A stretch of DNA of 64,000 nucleotides from Chryseotalea sanaruensis (GTDB lineage: Bacteria; Bacteroidota; Bacteroidia; Cytophagales; Cyclobacteriaceae), in contig NZ_BHXQ01000001.1 of the NCBI RefSeq assembly GCF_003990915.1, positions 1 to 64,000 of the forward strand. The letters run 5' to 3'. Position numbers and translations under genes: made by a program. Positions 48,252-56,250 of this stretch are shown here, piece after piece (positions within the stretch are counted from its first letter, which is position 1; each line of letters begins with the position of its first letter). Under the pieces are notes generated by a model, which was given only the letters and a program-made list of their open reading frames with translations, did no database searches and had not been told where the DNA came from.

Positions 48252-50342
48252 ATGAAAATCTTTAAAGTACAAATTAAAAACTACAGGTTGCTTAAAGATT
48301 TTTCAATGGACTTGGGAAAAGAGCTTTCCTTAGTAGTTGGAAAAAATAATACTGGTAAAACCTCGGTTCTGTCGGTTCTCGATAAGTTTTTGGGACACTC
48401 AGAAAAAAATAAATTCACATTTGATGATCTAAATATTGATTTCAAGAAAACTCTTAAGGAGATAATTGAAGCAGAAGAAGCTATATCCGAAGATGACTAT
48501 AAAGGATTAGGAATAAAGCTTAGATTATTTATAGATTACACAGAGACGGACAATCTGTCTAATATAAGCAGGGTGATGATGGATTTAGACCCTGATAACA
48601 ATGTGGTGGTACTGGGCTTTGATTATACTTTAAACTATACTGAGTACACTAAACTTAGAAATGATTATCTGGCATTTAGCACGAAAGAAAAAAAGAAAGA
48701 ACAAGATAAACCTGGCTACATCCCACGGAACGTAATTGATTTCCTAAAGTCAAACCATTCAACCTATTTTAAAATAGGTAAACATTCACTGGCTTATGAT
48801 CCTAACACTAAGCAAGCTAATGAGGAAACATCCATTGATCTTGATAAGGAAAAAATAAGTATTTCAGACATTATCAATTTTAAATACATCAGTGCAAAAA
48901 GAGATGTTGCCAATAAGGATGCAGATAAAACTCTTTCAGGACAAACCTCCGAAATATATCGTAGCACTGTTAAAGGGGACGAAGAAAATCAAGCTGTTGA
49001 AGAGTTTAAGGATAAACTAAGTGAAACGGATAGTGATTTAAGCGGCATATACCGAACGCTTTTTTCTGATATTATTCAGAAAGTGAAAGATTTTGGTGGT
49101 ATAAAGATCAACGAATCTGAGATTGAGATTATTTCAACACTTCAACACAGGGAACTCCTCGAAGGAAACACAACAGTAGTCTACAAACATGATGCGGAAA
49201 ATCAGCTTCCTGAGCATTACAACGGATTAGGCTATATGAATCTCATCAGCATGATCTTTGAAATTGAGATTCTTGTTAATGAATTTAAGCGTGAGAAGGA
49301 CAAAAAACCAGCAGATATTAATCTGCTGTTTATTGAAGAACCGGAAGCCCATACCCATCCCCAAATGCAATATGTTTTTATCAAGAATATAAAGAAAATA
49401 CTTAGTGAAGGAATTAAACTGGAAGATGATGAGAACAGGGGATTGCAATACGTTATCAGCACACACTCGGCCTGCATTGTAGCGGATAGTGATTTTGATG
49501 ACATTAAGTACCTGAAAAAGGACAAGCATAAGGGAATAATTGCAAGGAATCTGAAAGACCTTAAGGATGAATATGACTCAGAAACAGAACAGTACCAGTT
49601 CCTGAAACAATATCTTACCATTAACAGGGCGGAAATATTTTTTGCGGACAAGGCAATTTTGATTGAGGGAGATACCGAACGAATTCTTGTTCCAACTATT
49701 ATGCGGAAGGTAGATATTGAAGAGGAAAGAAGATTAGCCGCAGTTGGGGAAAAGGATGAATACTTACCTTTGCTTTCTCAGAACATTTCTGTAATTGAAG
49801 TCGGAGCTTATTCTCAGATATTTGAGAGATTCATTGATTTTTTGGGAATTAAGGCGCTCATTATTACTGACCTTGATGCTGTTAATGGTGACGGTAAAAA
49901 ATGTGATGTCACAACAGGTGTGGCTTACAGTAATGAAGCAATTAAATTTTTCTTCAATAACCCTTCGCTAGCTGACCTTAAAGGCTTTACGATTGCCAAT
50001 AAGCTATTCAATAAGGTTGCAGGTGCTTGGACAAACCAAGTTCATGGTCAGCTTAGCGTTGTTTATCAAACGGAGGAGAACGGTTACAATGCAAGAAGTT
50101 TTGAGGACGCATTTATTCATATAAACAAGACGTACTTAAACGACAACAAGGCCAGCTTTAAAGGTCTTCAAAATAGAGAGCTTTTTGAAAACGGAACTGG
50201 TGCATACGACTTGGCAGAAAGGTGCATAAAGAAAAAAACTCACTTCGCTTTGGATATCTTGTACCATAGCAATACTGATTTCAGTAATTGGCAAATTCCG
50301 GCTTATATCAAAGAAGGTTTACTATGGTTGAAGAAAGACTGA
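48252..50342 (+). CDS. OLD-family ATPase-TOPRIM nuclease, GajA-like
   Basis: 696 residues, somewhat longer than the best-known GajA. The N-terminal ABC-type ATPase has Walker A GKNNTGKT (30-37), Walker B LLFIEEPEAHTHP (about 357-369) and the H-loop STHSACIV (about 401-408). The C-terminal TOPRIM domain carries AILIEGDTER (about 466-475) and ITDLDAVN (about 538-545), the acidic metal-binding residues. The reading frame overlaps the next gene by 19 bp, and that gene is a UvrD-like helicase. This pairing defines class 2 OLD / Gabija systems, in which GajA is a nucleotide-sensing DNA-nicking enzyme. Confidence 0.85.
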   Translation: MKIFKVQIKNYRLLKDFSMDLGKELSLVVGKNNTGKTSVLSVLDKFLGHSEKNKFTFDDLNIDFKKTLKEIIEAEEAISEDDYKGLGIKLRLFIDYTETDNLSNISRVMMDLDPDNNVVVLGFDYTLNYTEYTKLRNDYLAFSTKEKKKEQDKPGYIPRNVIDFLKSNHSTYFKIGKHSLAYDPNTKQANEETSIDLDKEKISISDIINFKYISAKRDVANKDADKTLSGQTSEIYRSTVKGDEENQAVEEFKDKLSETDSDLSGIYRTLFSDIIQKVKDFGGIKINESEIEIISTLQHRELLEGNTTVVYKHDAENQLPEHYNGLGYMNLISMIFEIEILVNEFKREKDKKPADINLLFIEEPEAHTHPQMQYVFIKNIKKILSEGIKLEDDENRGLQYVISTHSACIVADSDFDDIKYLKKDKHKGIIARNLKDLKDEYDSETEQYQFLKQYLTINRAEIFFADKAILIEGDTERILVPTIMRKVDIEEERRLAAVGEKDEYLPLLSQNISVIEVGAYSQIFERFIDFLGIKALIITDLDAVNGDGKKCDVTTGVAYSNEAIKFFFNNPSLADLKGFTIANKLFNKVAGAWTNQVHGQLSVVYQTEENGYNARSFEDAFIHINKTYLNDNKASFKGLQNRELFENGTGAYDLAERCIKKKTHFALDILYHSNTDFSNWQIPAYIKEGLLWLKKD

Positions 50343-52252
50343 CATTAGAGCCGGAAGTGCAGGAAATATTCCATTGCATTGATAGCAAGCGCAACTTCTT
50401 GCTAAGCGGAGGCGCTGGAAGTGGTAAGACCTATTCTTTGGTTCAGGTTATACGTCAAGTTATTGCTGAAAATCCTACGACTAAGGTTGCATGCATGACC
50501 TATACAAATGCAGCCGTTAAAGAAATTGAAGAACGAGTTAATCACAATAATCTAAATGTTTCCACAATCCACGACTTTTTGTGGGACAATATCAAACATT
50601 TTCAAAAGGAACTAAAGGCTGCCATCATTGCTTTATCGAATGATGAAAATGCTAAACTATCCATTGATGGAGATAGCTTTATACAGGAAAATTATTTTGA
50701 AGACCTTGAAGAGCCTATTCAGTATAAGGAATATTTAAAACTTAAAGAGGGCATTATTTCCCATGACGAATTGTTGCTTGTAGCAAACCATCTTTTTGAT
50801 AAGCATCCTAAACTCAGTACTATTGTTAAAGACAAATACCGTTTTATTTTTATTGACGAGTATCAGGATACAAATACAGCAGTAGTAGATATTTTCCTCA
50901 ATCATTTCAGAAAAAGTGAAAAGAAAAACCTTGTGGGTTTCTTTGGAGATGCAATGCAATCTATTTATGATGATGGTATTGGTAATCTAGATCAATATAA
51001 AGGGGATACAGCAGATACAGTAAAAGAAATCAAGAAAAACCAAAATAGAAGAAGCCCCAAAAAAATAATTGATCTGGCAAATAGACTAAGAACTGACGGT
51101 ATAACACAGGAACCATCAATTGATGTAAAAGCACCTAATATGGTGGCTGGTCATGTGAAGGAGGGAAATATTCTGTTCATTCATTCAGCAAATGAAGATG
51201 TTTCTGTTGTGAAGCAATACTTAGCTGAAAATTGCGGATGGAATTTTGATAATACAGAGGAAACAAAGGAACTGAACCTAACACATAATCTTATTGCTGA
51301 TAAAGCAGGTTTCCGTACACTGATGAATATTTATGACAGCGATCCGATAATTGGGTTAAAGAACGATGTTTTACGCAAGATAAAAGACGATAAGAAAAAC
51401 AACAGTCCTGAAATTGAAATATCTGAAAACGACAGCTTTGATAACGTTGTAGATAAATTTCAGTTGAAGAATAGACAACGAAAACTCAAGAAAGACATAT
51501 TACTTCAAGATCCGATAAGTGCGGAACTATATAACCAATTAAAGGACAAACCCTTTTCAGAAGTAAGAAAAATTTATTTATCCAAGGATGCTTTAATTGA
51601 TGATAAAAAACAAAATATTGATGATGAAAATAAAAAGGGCTCAAAACGTGATAATTTAATTAAGCATCTTTTTAAAATTCAAAATAATATCATGCTATAC
51701 CGAAATGGCAGATACAACGAATTTTTGCGTGCAACTGACTACAAAGACAAAATTGTTAGTATTGCAGCTAAAAGAAGCTTGAAGGAAAATATTGAGAGTC
51801 TAATCAATGTAGGAGATAAAACGATTGAGGAAGTGATCGCTGATGCTCATCAAAAAGGAATTTGTGAAATAGATGATTATTTGAAAGATTTTAAAACTAA
51901 TAAAGAGTATTTGTACAATCGGGTAAAGGACGTGAAATTTAGTGAGTTTCAAAAGTTATACGCTTATCTGGAAGGGAAAACACCATTTTCAACTCAGCAT
52001 AAGACAAAAGGAACCGAGTTCAACAACGTTCTCGTCATTTTGGATAATGGTGGCTGGAATAACTACAATTTTGAAAACCTGTTTTTAAATACGGGCTCAA
52101 CAAGTGTTCTTGCGAGAACACAAAAGATTTTTTATGTATGTTGTACTCGGGCTAAAGAAAACTTGGCTGTCTTTTATCATAATCCAAGCCAACAAGTTGT
52201 AGATAGAGCAAATGAATGGTTCGGGATAGATAACGTTCTTTCCATCTCCTGA
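50324..52252 (+). CDS. UvrD-like SF1 helicase, GajB-like
   Basis: 642 residues from the ATG at 50324, which overlaps the GajA-like stop; a TTG at 50288 is less likely. SF1A motifs: Walker A GGAGSGKT (about 29-36), motif II IFIDEYQDTN (about 176-185), motif III GFFGDAMQSIYDDG, motif IV-like NQNRRSP, motif V-like QHKTKGTEFNNV (about 559-570), and motif VI YVCCTRAKENL (about 604-614). In Gabija, GajB acts with GajA to recognise and degrade phage DNA. The tight overlap implies translational coupling. Confidence 0.86.
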   Translation: MVEERLTLEPEVQEIFHCIDSKRNFLLSGGAGSGKTYSLVQVIRQVIAENPTTKVACMTYTNAAVKEIEERVNHNNLNVSTIHDFLWDNIKHFQKELKAAIIALSNDENAKLSIDGDSFIQENYFEDLEEPIQYKEYLKLKEGIISHDELLLVANHLFDKHPKLSTIVKDKYRFIFIDEYQDTNTAVVDIFLNHFRKSEKKNLVGFFGDAMQSIYDDGIGNLDQYKGDTADTVKEIKKNQNRRSPKKIIDLANRLRTDGITQEPSIDVKAPNMVAGHVKEGNILFIHSANEDVSVVKQYLAENCGWNFDNTEETKELNLTHNLIADKAGFRTLMNIYDSDPIIGLKNDVLRKIKDDKKNNSPEIEISENDSFDNVVDKFQLKNRQRKLKKDILLQDPISAELYNQLKDKPFSEVRKIYLSKDALIDDKKQNIDDENKKGSKRDNLIKHLFKIQNNIMLYRNGRYNEFLRATDYKDKIVSIAAKRSLKENIESLINVGDKTIEEVIADAHQKGICEIDDYLKDFKTNKEYLYNRVKDVKFSEFQKLYAYLEGKTPFSTQHKTKGTEFNNVLVILDNGGWNNYNFENLFLNTGSTSVLARTQKIFYVCCTRAKENLAVFYHNPSQQVVDRANEWFGIDNVLSIS

Positions 52253-52371
52253 AACAACTGAAAAAAACACTGGATAGCAATAGTTGATTTTAATAGGCGT
52301 TATTCATTGATGAATTTAGAACAAAAGCATTCTGCGTAAGTTATAACTTAGATTCAATGGAGGATTGAAAA

Positions 52372-52563
52372 ATGATTCTATCAGATGCTTTTGTTCGATT
52401 GCCAGAATTACTTGAACTTATCCCAATCGGAAAGACCACGTGGTGGCAAGGAGTAAAGAATAAGCGTTATCCGCAGCCTATTAAACTTGGCCCAAGAATA
52501 ACGGTCTGGCGTAAGTCAGACATCCAAAGATTCTTGGATAACCCTGAGCATTGGCAGCAGTAA
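52372..52563 (+). CDS. AlpA-family regulator / excisionase
   Basis: 63 residues with the MerR-like winged-helix pattern of AlpA (FVRLPELLELIPIGKTTWWQGVKNKRYPQPIKLGPRITVWRKSDIQRFL). AlpA proteins in P4-like elements activate excision. A strong Shine-Dalgarno TGGAGGA (52358-52364) sits 7 bp before the ATG, unlike resident genes. It lies just before an attachment-site-like region and a P4-type integrase, the expected neighbourhood. Confidence 0.9.
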   Translation: MILSDAFVRLPELLELIPIGKTTWWQGVKNKRYPQPIKLGPRITVWRKSDIQRFLDNPEHWQQ

Positions 52564-52570
52564 TTATATT

Positions 52571-52600
52571 AAACACCCCCGTCCTGGGGGTGTTTTTTTT
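52571..52600 (+). terminator. Intrinsic terminator after alpA-like gene
   Basis: AAACACCCCC (52571-52580) and GGGGGTGTTT (52586-52595) form a perfect 10-bp stem with a 5-nt loop and continue into a T-run. Confidence 0.93.
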
Positions 52601-52984
52601 ATTGGACTTGTTGCGATTAAAGTAATATGATGTGTTGGTGCGTTAGTTCAACTAAGGCCAATTGAATTCAGTGAATTTGGGGGCATGGATCGGGACATGA
52701 AGCAAACTTGCCGAATCGAATGACTAACCTTTGCAAGTGTTTCTTCAGTAAGTTCGAATCTCTTCGTCTCCGCCATTATGACATTCGATTTTGTTCGTTG
52801 ACGTTCATTATCGAATGCAGATTTCCCTGATTTTCATTGTGTTTTTGTTGTAAAAGCGCGCCCGTTTCGCACGGTGTGCCGTCCTTTTTAGACCCCGAAA
52901 ATAGGGGCACATTTGGGGGCACACTTTTGTAAGCGAAGTGGCCATGCCCCCAAATTGCAATTAAGTCATTGAGGAGATTGCTAA
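52601..52984. other. Attachment-site-like region between AlpA and integrase
   Basis: This gap holds a tRNA-3'-end-like core (52752-52775) flanked by repeated sequence. ATTTGGGGGCA occurs at 52675-52685 and 52911-52921, and in reverse complement at 52945-52955. The left and right outer copies extend to a 15-bp perfect inverted repeat (52674-52688 and 52942-52956). ATCGAATG occurs at 52715-52722 and 52810-52817, with CATTCGAT at 52782-52789. Repeats on both sides of a tRNA-like core resemble arm-type integrase sites of an attP. Confidence 0.65.
52752..52775 (+). other. tRNA 3'-end-like fragment (candidate att core)
   Basis: 24 bp comprising TTCGAAT, then CGTCTCC, discriminator G and encoded CCA, as at the 3' end of a tRNA-Ser. 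No matching acceptor 5' strand GGAGACG is present upstream, so it is not a functional tRNA. This is the usual form of a tyrosine-integrase core site. Confidence 0.6.
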
Positions 52985-54166
52985 ATGAAGCTTACAAATC
53001 TTGCCTGTAAAAATGCAAAGCCTAGCAATAAGCCTTTCAAAATATCGGACGGTGCAGGTCTGTACCTAGAGGTGTTTCCGAATGGTCGAAAACACTGGCG
53101 GTTCAAATACCGATTCAACAACAAAGAGAATCGAGTTGCCTTTGGATTGTATCCAGAGGTTACGCTTGAAAATGCGCGTGAGATTGCCATGAACGAACGC
53201 AAGCGGATGAAATCCGGCATTGATCCCTCTCTGCACCGCAAGGAGATTAAACGCAATTCAGCTTTGCAATCCGCTCAGACGTTTGAGTTAGTGGCCAGAG
53301 AGTGGCATGCTCAACGTTGCCATAGATGGAGTACCAGCCATGCTAAAACAACACTGTATCGACTTCAGCATGATGTATTCCCTGCCATCGGGTACGTACC
53401 TATTAAACAATTAAAAGCACCTGATGTCCTTTCGTGTGTTCGTAAGATTGAAGAAAGAGGGGCGCATGAGGTTGCAAAACGATCACTTCAAATCTGTGGT
53501 CAGATTTTGCGCTATGCAGTGCAGACCGGACGCATCGAGCATAATTTTTCCTATGACCTACGGGGGGCTTTAATCGGCCACCGGACTGTTTCCTTTGCCT
53601 CAATTAAAGTCGATGAGTTACCAGAATTGATTAAGACAATAGAACAGAATAAGTCGCGATTGTTTCGACAAACTGTTTTGGCCATTAAACTCATGATGTT
53701 AACATTCGTTAGAACAAGTGAATTGATTAACGCGAAATGGGACGAAGTAAATATTGATAACAGAGTGTGGATTATTCCTGAAAGCCGCATGAAAATGCGG
53801 AGAGACCATATTGTACCGTTATCTAAGCAATCAATAACCATTCTTGAAGAATTGAAGTTTTTCAACAGTCCGAATGGCTACATCTTTCCGAGTATTCACA
53901 GGCCACGAAAGTCAATAAGCAATAATACGATCTTGAAAGCTCTTGATAGGCTTGGCTACAAGGGCAAAATGACGGGACATGGTTTCCGTTCGCTTGCCAT
54001 GACCGCAATTAAGGAAAGGCTTGGCTATCGGCATGAGGTTATAGATCGTCAGCTTGCGCATGCACCAACAAACAAAGTTGATCGTGCATATGACAGAGCT
54101 GAGTTTCTTGAAGACAGAAAGCGGATGATGCAAGAGTGGGCTGATTACCTGGATAAAATCCATTAA
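52985..54166 (+). CDS. P4-type tyrosine integrase
   Basis: 393 residues. The N-terminal arm-binding domain (DUF4102-like) contains SDGAGLYLEVFPNGRKHWRFKYR and ENRVAFGLYPEVTLENARE. The C-terminal catalytic domain has R243 (FVRTSELINAKWDEV), H332..R335 (HGFR), H359 and nucleophile Y369 (RAYDR), so it looks intact. Such integrases usually recombine into tRNA or tmRNA 3' ends, in line with the tRNA-like core 210 bp upstream. Shine-Dalgarno GAGGAG lies 8 bp before the ATG. Confidence 0.95.
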   Translation: MKLTNLACKNAKPSNKPFKISDGAGLYLEVFPNGRKHWRFKYRFNNKENRVAFGLYPEVTLENAREIAMNERKRMKSGIDPSLHRKEIKRNSALQSAQTFELVAREWHAQRCHRWSTSHAKTTLYRLQHDVFPAIGYVPIKQLKAPDVLSCVRKIEERGAHEVAKRSLQICGQILRYAVQTGRIEHNFSYDLRGALIGHRTVSFASIKVDELPELIKTIEQNKSRLFRQTVLAIKLMMLTFVRTSELINAKWDEVNIDNRVWIIPESRMKMRRDHIVPLSKQSITILEELKFFNSPNGYIFPSIHRPRKSISNNTILKALDRLGYKGKMTGHGFRSLAMTAIKERLGYRHEVIDRQLAHAPTNKVDRAYDRAEFLEDRKRMMQEWADYLDKIH

Positions 54167-54207
54167 AACCACGTATCTTAAAGTATAAATTTTAAGGAGT
54201 GTTTTAA

Positions 54208-55002
54208 ATGAAAAATAGCATGAATCAAGAGTACAGGTCTCATCATGTATTCGAACAATTATCATTATACTCGGAATTCTATAAAGACCTCTCATACCAA
54301 ATTATGAGTTGGCAATCGCAGGGCACTCTAGCAATTTTAAATTTGGATACATATGTGTATTCATCTATGCATGGTACTATTGAATCAATTAAAAATATAC
54401 TCAGTACGGGCAGGATAAATGATGCTTATGCTCTTTTAAGAAAGTACTATGATTCTACGATTATCAACGTTTATACCAATTTGTATTTAGAAGATAATTT
54501 TAGCATTCAAAATTTTGTTGTTACTAAGATAGATAACTGGCTTAAGGGTAAAGAGAAAATTCCTGAATATCGAGTTATGTCTCAGTATATCCAAAATTCG
54601 CAAAAACTAAGTGCAATTAGATCGTTACTACATGTAGATGATCAGTATAAAAATATTCGTGAGCGGTGTAATGAGCATACACATTATAATTATTACCGAA
54701 CAATTCTTTTGAATGACAATGAAGTCTACATGTCGCAAGAACGTATCGAGGCGCTCAAAACTTTTAGTGCTGATATTGAGGATATTTTCATCCAACATCT
54801 ATCATATATATTTTATCTGAAGGAAAATTATATGATGGCAAGTGATTACATTGACTCGCTTGATGTTGGTCTAAAGCCAGATGATGCTTCATTATATTAC
54901 GTTGCGCCATTTATTCAGGAAATATTTGATGTAGTTATAAAGAAAAAGAGAATGGATATTTTTGAAGAGATTAAACGTAAAACGGGCATGATGCTTGAGT
55001 AA
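54208..55002 (+). CDS. Uncharacterised helical protein with HEPN-like RxxxxxH motif
   Basis: 264 residues, predominantly helical, and not recognised as a named family. Residues 151-159 (RERCNEHTH) contain R151-x5-H157 and R153-x5-H159 within a helical context, matching the loose Rx4-6H pattern of HEPN ribonuclease-type proteins. The evidence is a short motif only. A Shine-Dalgarno AAGGAG is 8 bp before the ATG, so the gene travels with the integrase module. Possible roles are a defence or toxin cargo gene or an unrelated accessory protein. The next gene begins 305 bp later. Confidence 0.6.
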   Translation: MKNSMNQEYRSHHVFEQLSLYSEFYKDLSYQIMSWQSQGTLAILNLDTYVYSSMHGTIESIKNILSTGRINDAYALLRKYYDSTIINVYTNLYLEDNFSIQNFVVTKIDNWLKGKEKIPEYRVMSQYIQNSQKLSAIRSLLHVDDQYKNIRERCNEHTHYNYYRTILLNDNEVYMSQERIEALKTFSADIEDIFIQHLSYIFYLKENYMMASDYIDSLDVGLKPDDASLYYVAPFIQEIFDVVIKKKRMDIFEEIKRKTGMMLE

Positions 55003-55307
55003 TTAATTATCAATCTTGCGTCCCCCTGCGGGCCGGGCTTTACGTTCCAAGTCCGGCCAACGCACAATGCCAACGCGCTTCGGGCTTTCCACTTCAATCC
55101 CTGGCCGTTGCGGGTCATATCAGCATGTTCAGTTTCTGAGTGATGGAATGGTTTAGCCAGTGTTATTACCTGTTACGCTCATTTAACCAATCAACAATTT
55201 TCGCCTTGCCTTGCAATTCCCCGCTAAGAACAAAATTCTTGGTGGCGCATTCGCTTGTCTAACAGGTTTGCGATCACTGTCACCATCACAAACAGAAAGG
55301 ACGTGAC
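55003..55307. other. Intergenic stretch with GC-rich hairpin
   Basis: GGCCGGGCTT (55031-55040) pairs with AAGTCCGGCC (55049-55058) through an 8-nt loop, 10 bp with one G-U pair. The first 120 bp are distinctly GC-rich compared with resident DNA. No coding frame is convincing. It lies upstream of the DUF2958 gene; a regulatory role is possible. Confidence 0.55.
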
Positions 55308-55682
55308 ATGATTTTAATGACCTCTGAACAACGGCAACAAATGTTGGAAAACGGAAAGCCTGAAAACTTTGGCAAAGATCACATACCTGTTATAAAACTA
55401 TTCTTGCCAGGCACGGCTTGTACGTGGTTATTGACGGAACTCAATCCAGAAGAACCAACGATTGCTTTTGGTCTCTGCGATCTAGGCATGGGGTTTCCCG
55501 AACTTGGTTATGTTGATCTCGATGAACTCAACAGCATTCGCGTTCGTAACCTGTTTCGCGTTGAACGTGATTTGCAGTTCAAATCAAAACATCCAATCAG
55601 TGTCTATGCCAAAGCCGCACGAAGAGAGAGTGCGATTACGGAAGATAGCGCGATACTAAATCGTTGTCTGACTCCAGATTGA
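55308..55682 (+). CDS. DUF2958 family protein
   Basis: 124 residues. The start is set by AAAGGA 6 bp upstream of the ATG. The pattern QRQQMLENGKPENFGKDHIPVIKLFLPG...WLLTELNPEEPTIAFGLCDLGMGFPELGYVDLDEL is characteristic of DUF2958 proteins, which are common in conjugative and integrative elements of Proteobacteria and whose function is unknown. A strong terminator follows. Together with the integrase, AlpA and RadC genes it marks the mobile module. Confidence 0.9.
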   Translation: MILMTSEQRQQMLENGKPENFGKDHIPVIKLFLPGTACTWLLTELNPEEPTIAFGLCDLGMGFPELGYVDLDELNSIRVRNLFRVERDLQFKSKHPISVYAKAARRESAITEDSAILNRCLTPD

Positions 55683-55691
55683 TCTTACGAC

Positions 55692-55720
55692 AAAGCCCCG
55701 CCAATTGTGCGGGGCTTTTC
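55692..55720 (+). terminator. Intrinsic terminator after DUF2958 gene
   Basis: AAAGCCCCGC (55692-55701) and GCGGGGCTTT (55709-55718) form a perfect 10-bp stem with a 7-nt loop, then T residues. Confidence 0.9.
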
Positions 55721-55860
55721 ACTTCGATTCGGATAATGAATTCTTACTAAGGTGAATCCCATCGTATGTATTGCAGACATAGCCGGATACGGAGACACAT
55801 ACAATTGTAATGACACTGCATGCCATCGCATTCTTTGACATTAACAAAATTTCATTTTGG

Positions 55861-55890
55861 TTGACACTTTATTGCTCATGCACGTATCAA
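55861..55890 (+). promoter_or_regulatory. Sigma70-like promoter before the HTH gene
   Basis: TTGACA (55861-55866), 18-bp spacer, TATCAA (55885-55890). This is a proteobacterial-style promoter, not the TAnnTTTG type. It lies 77 bp upstream of the HTH start. Confidence 0.5.
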
Positions 55891-55966
55891 CACGCCCCAT
55901 GTTTATGAGAAATGACCAACACGGTTTTTCTCAGGGCATATCATTCATCACAACATGGAGTGTTAC

Positions 55967-56161
55967 ATGAACGTCAAAAAGGAACGGCCGGAATTACTCG
56001 ACCGTAGAGAAGCAGCCGCCTATCTCAGGGTATCGCCCGGGACGTTGGCTGTATGGGATTGTACGAAGCGTTACGATCTCAAGCCCATCAAAGTAGGCCG
56101 TGCCGTGCGTTATGCGCGTCACCACCTCGATGAGTTTTTAGAGGCCGGATTACGTCCCTAA
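55967..56161 (+). CDS. MerR/excisionase-type helix-turn-helix protein
   Basis: 64 residues from the ATG at 55967, chosen because GGAG lies 6 bp upstream; an ATG at 55955 overlaps that site. The sequence ELLDRREAAAYLRVSPGTLAVWDCTKRYDLKPIKVGRAVRYARHHLDEFL is the HTH_17/excisionase fold. It may regulate the primase-RadC genes or direct excision. A hairpin follows at 56167-56197. Confidence 0.85.
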   Translation: MNVKKERPELLDRREAAAYLRVSPGTLAVWDCTKRYDLKPIKVGRAVRYARHHLDEFLEAGLRP

Positions 56162-56166
56162 AAAAA

Positions 56167-56197
56167 GAGGAGAAAGTTGTTCAAGAACTTTCCCCTC
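56167..56197 (-). terminator. Hairpin after the HTH gene
   Basis: GAGGAGAAAGTT (56167-56178) and AACTTTCCCCTC (56186-56197) pair with one mismatch. There is no T-run on the plus side; the adjoining A-run (56161-56166) would favour minus-strand termination, so its purpose is uncertain. Confidence 0.4.
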
Positions 56198-56250
56198 TCG
56201 AATTATCAATCCAACCATCCATTAAAAATCTGCGCTAACAGGAGCTTTCA

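Noticed and set aside
52752..52775. Functional tRNA-Ser gene
   Set aside because: Only the 3' end is present; no acceptor 5' strand, D-arm or anticodon arm upstream.
55955..55957. Upstream ATG as the start of the HTH protein
   Set aside because: It overlaps the GGAG ribosome site that serves the ATG at 55967.
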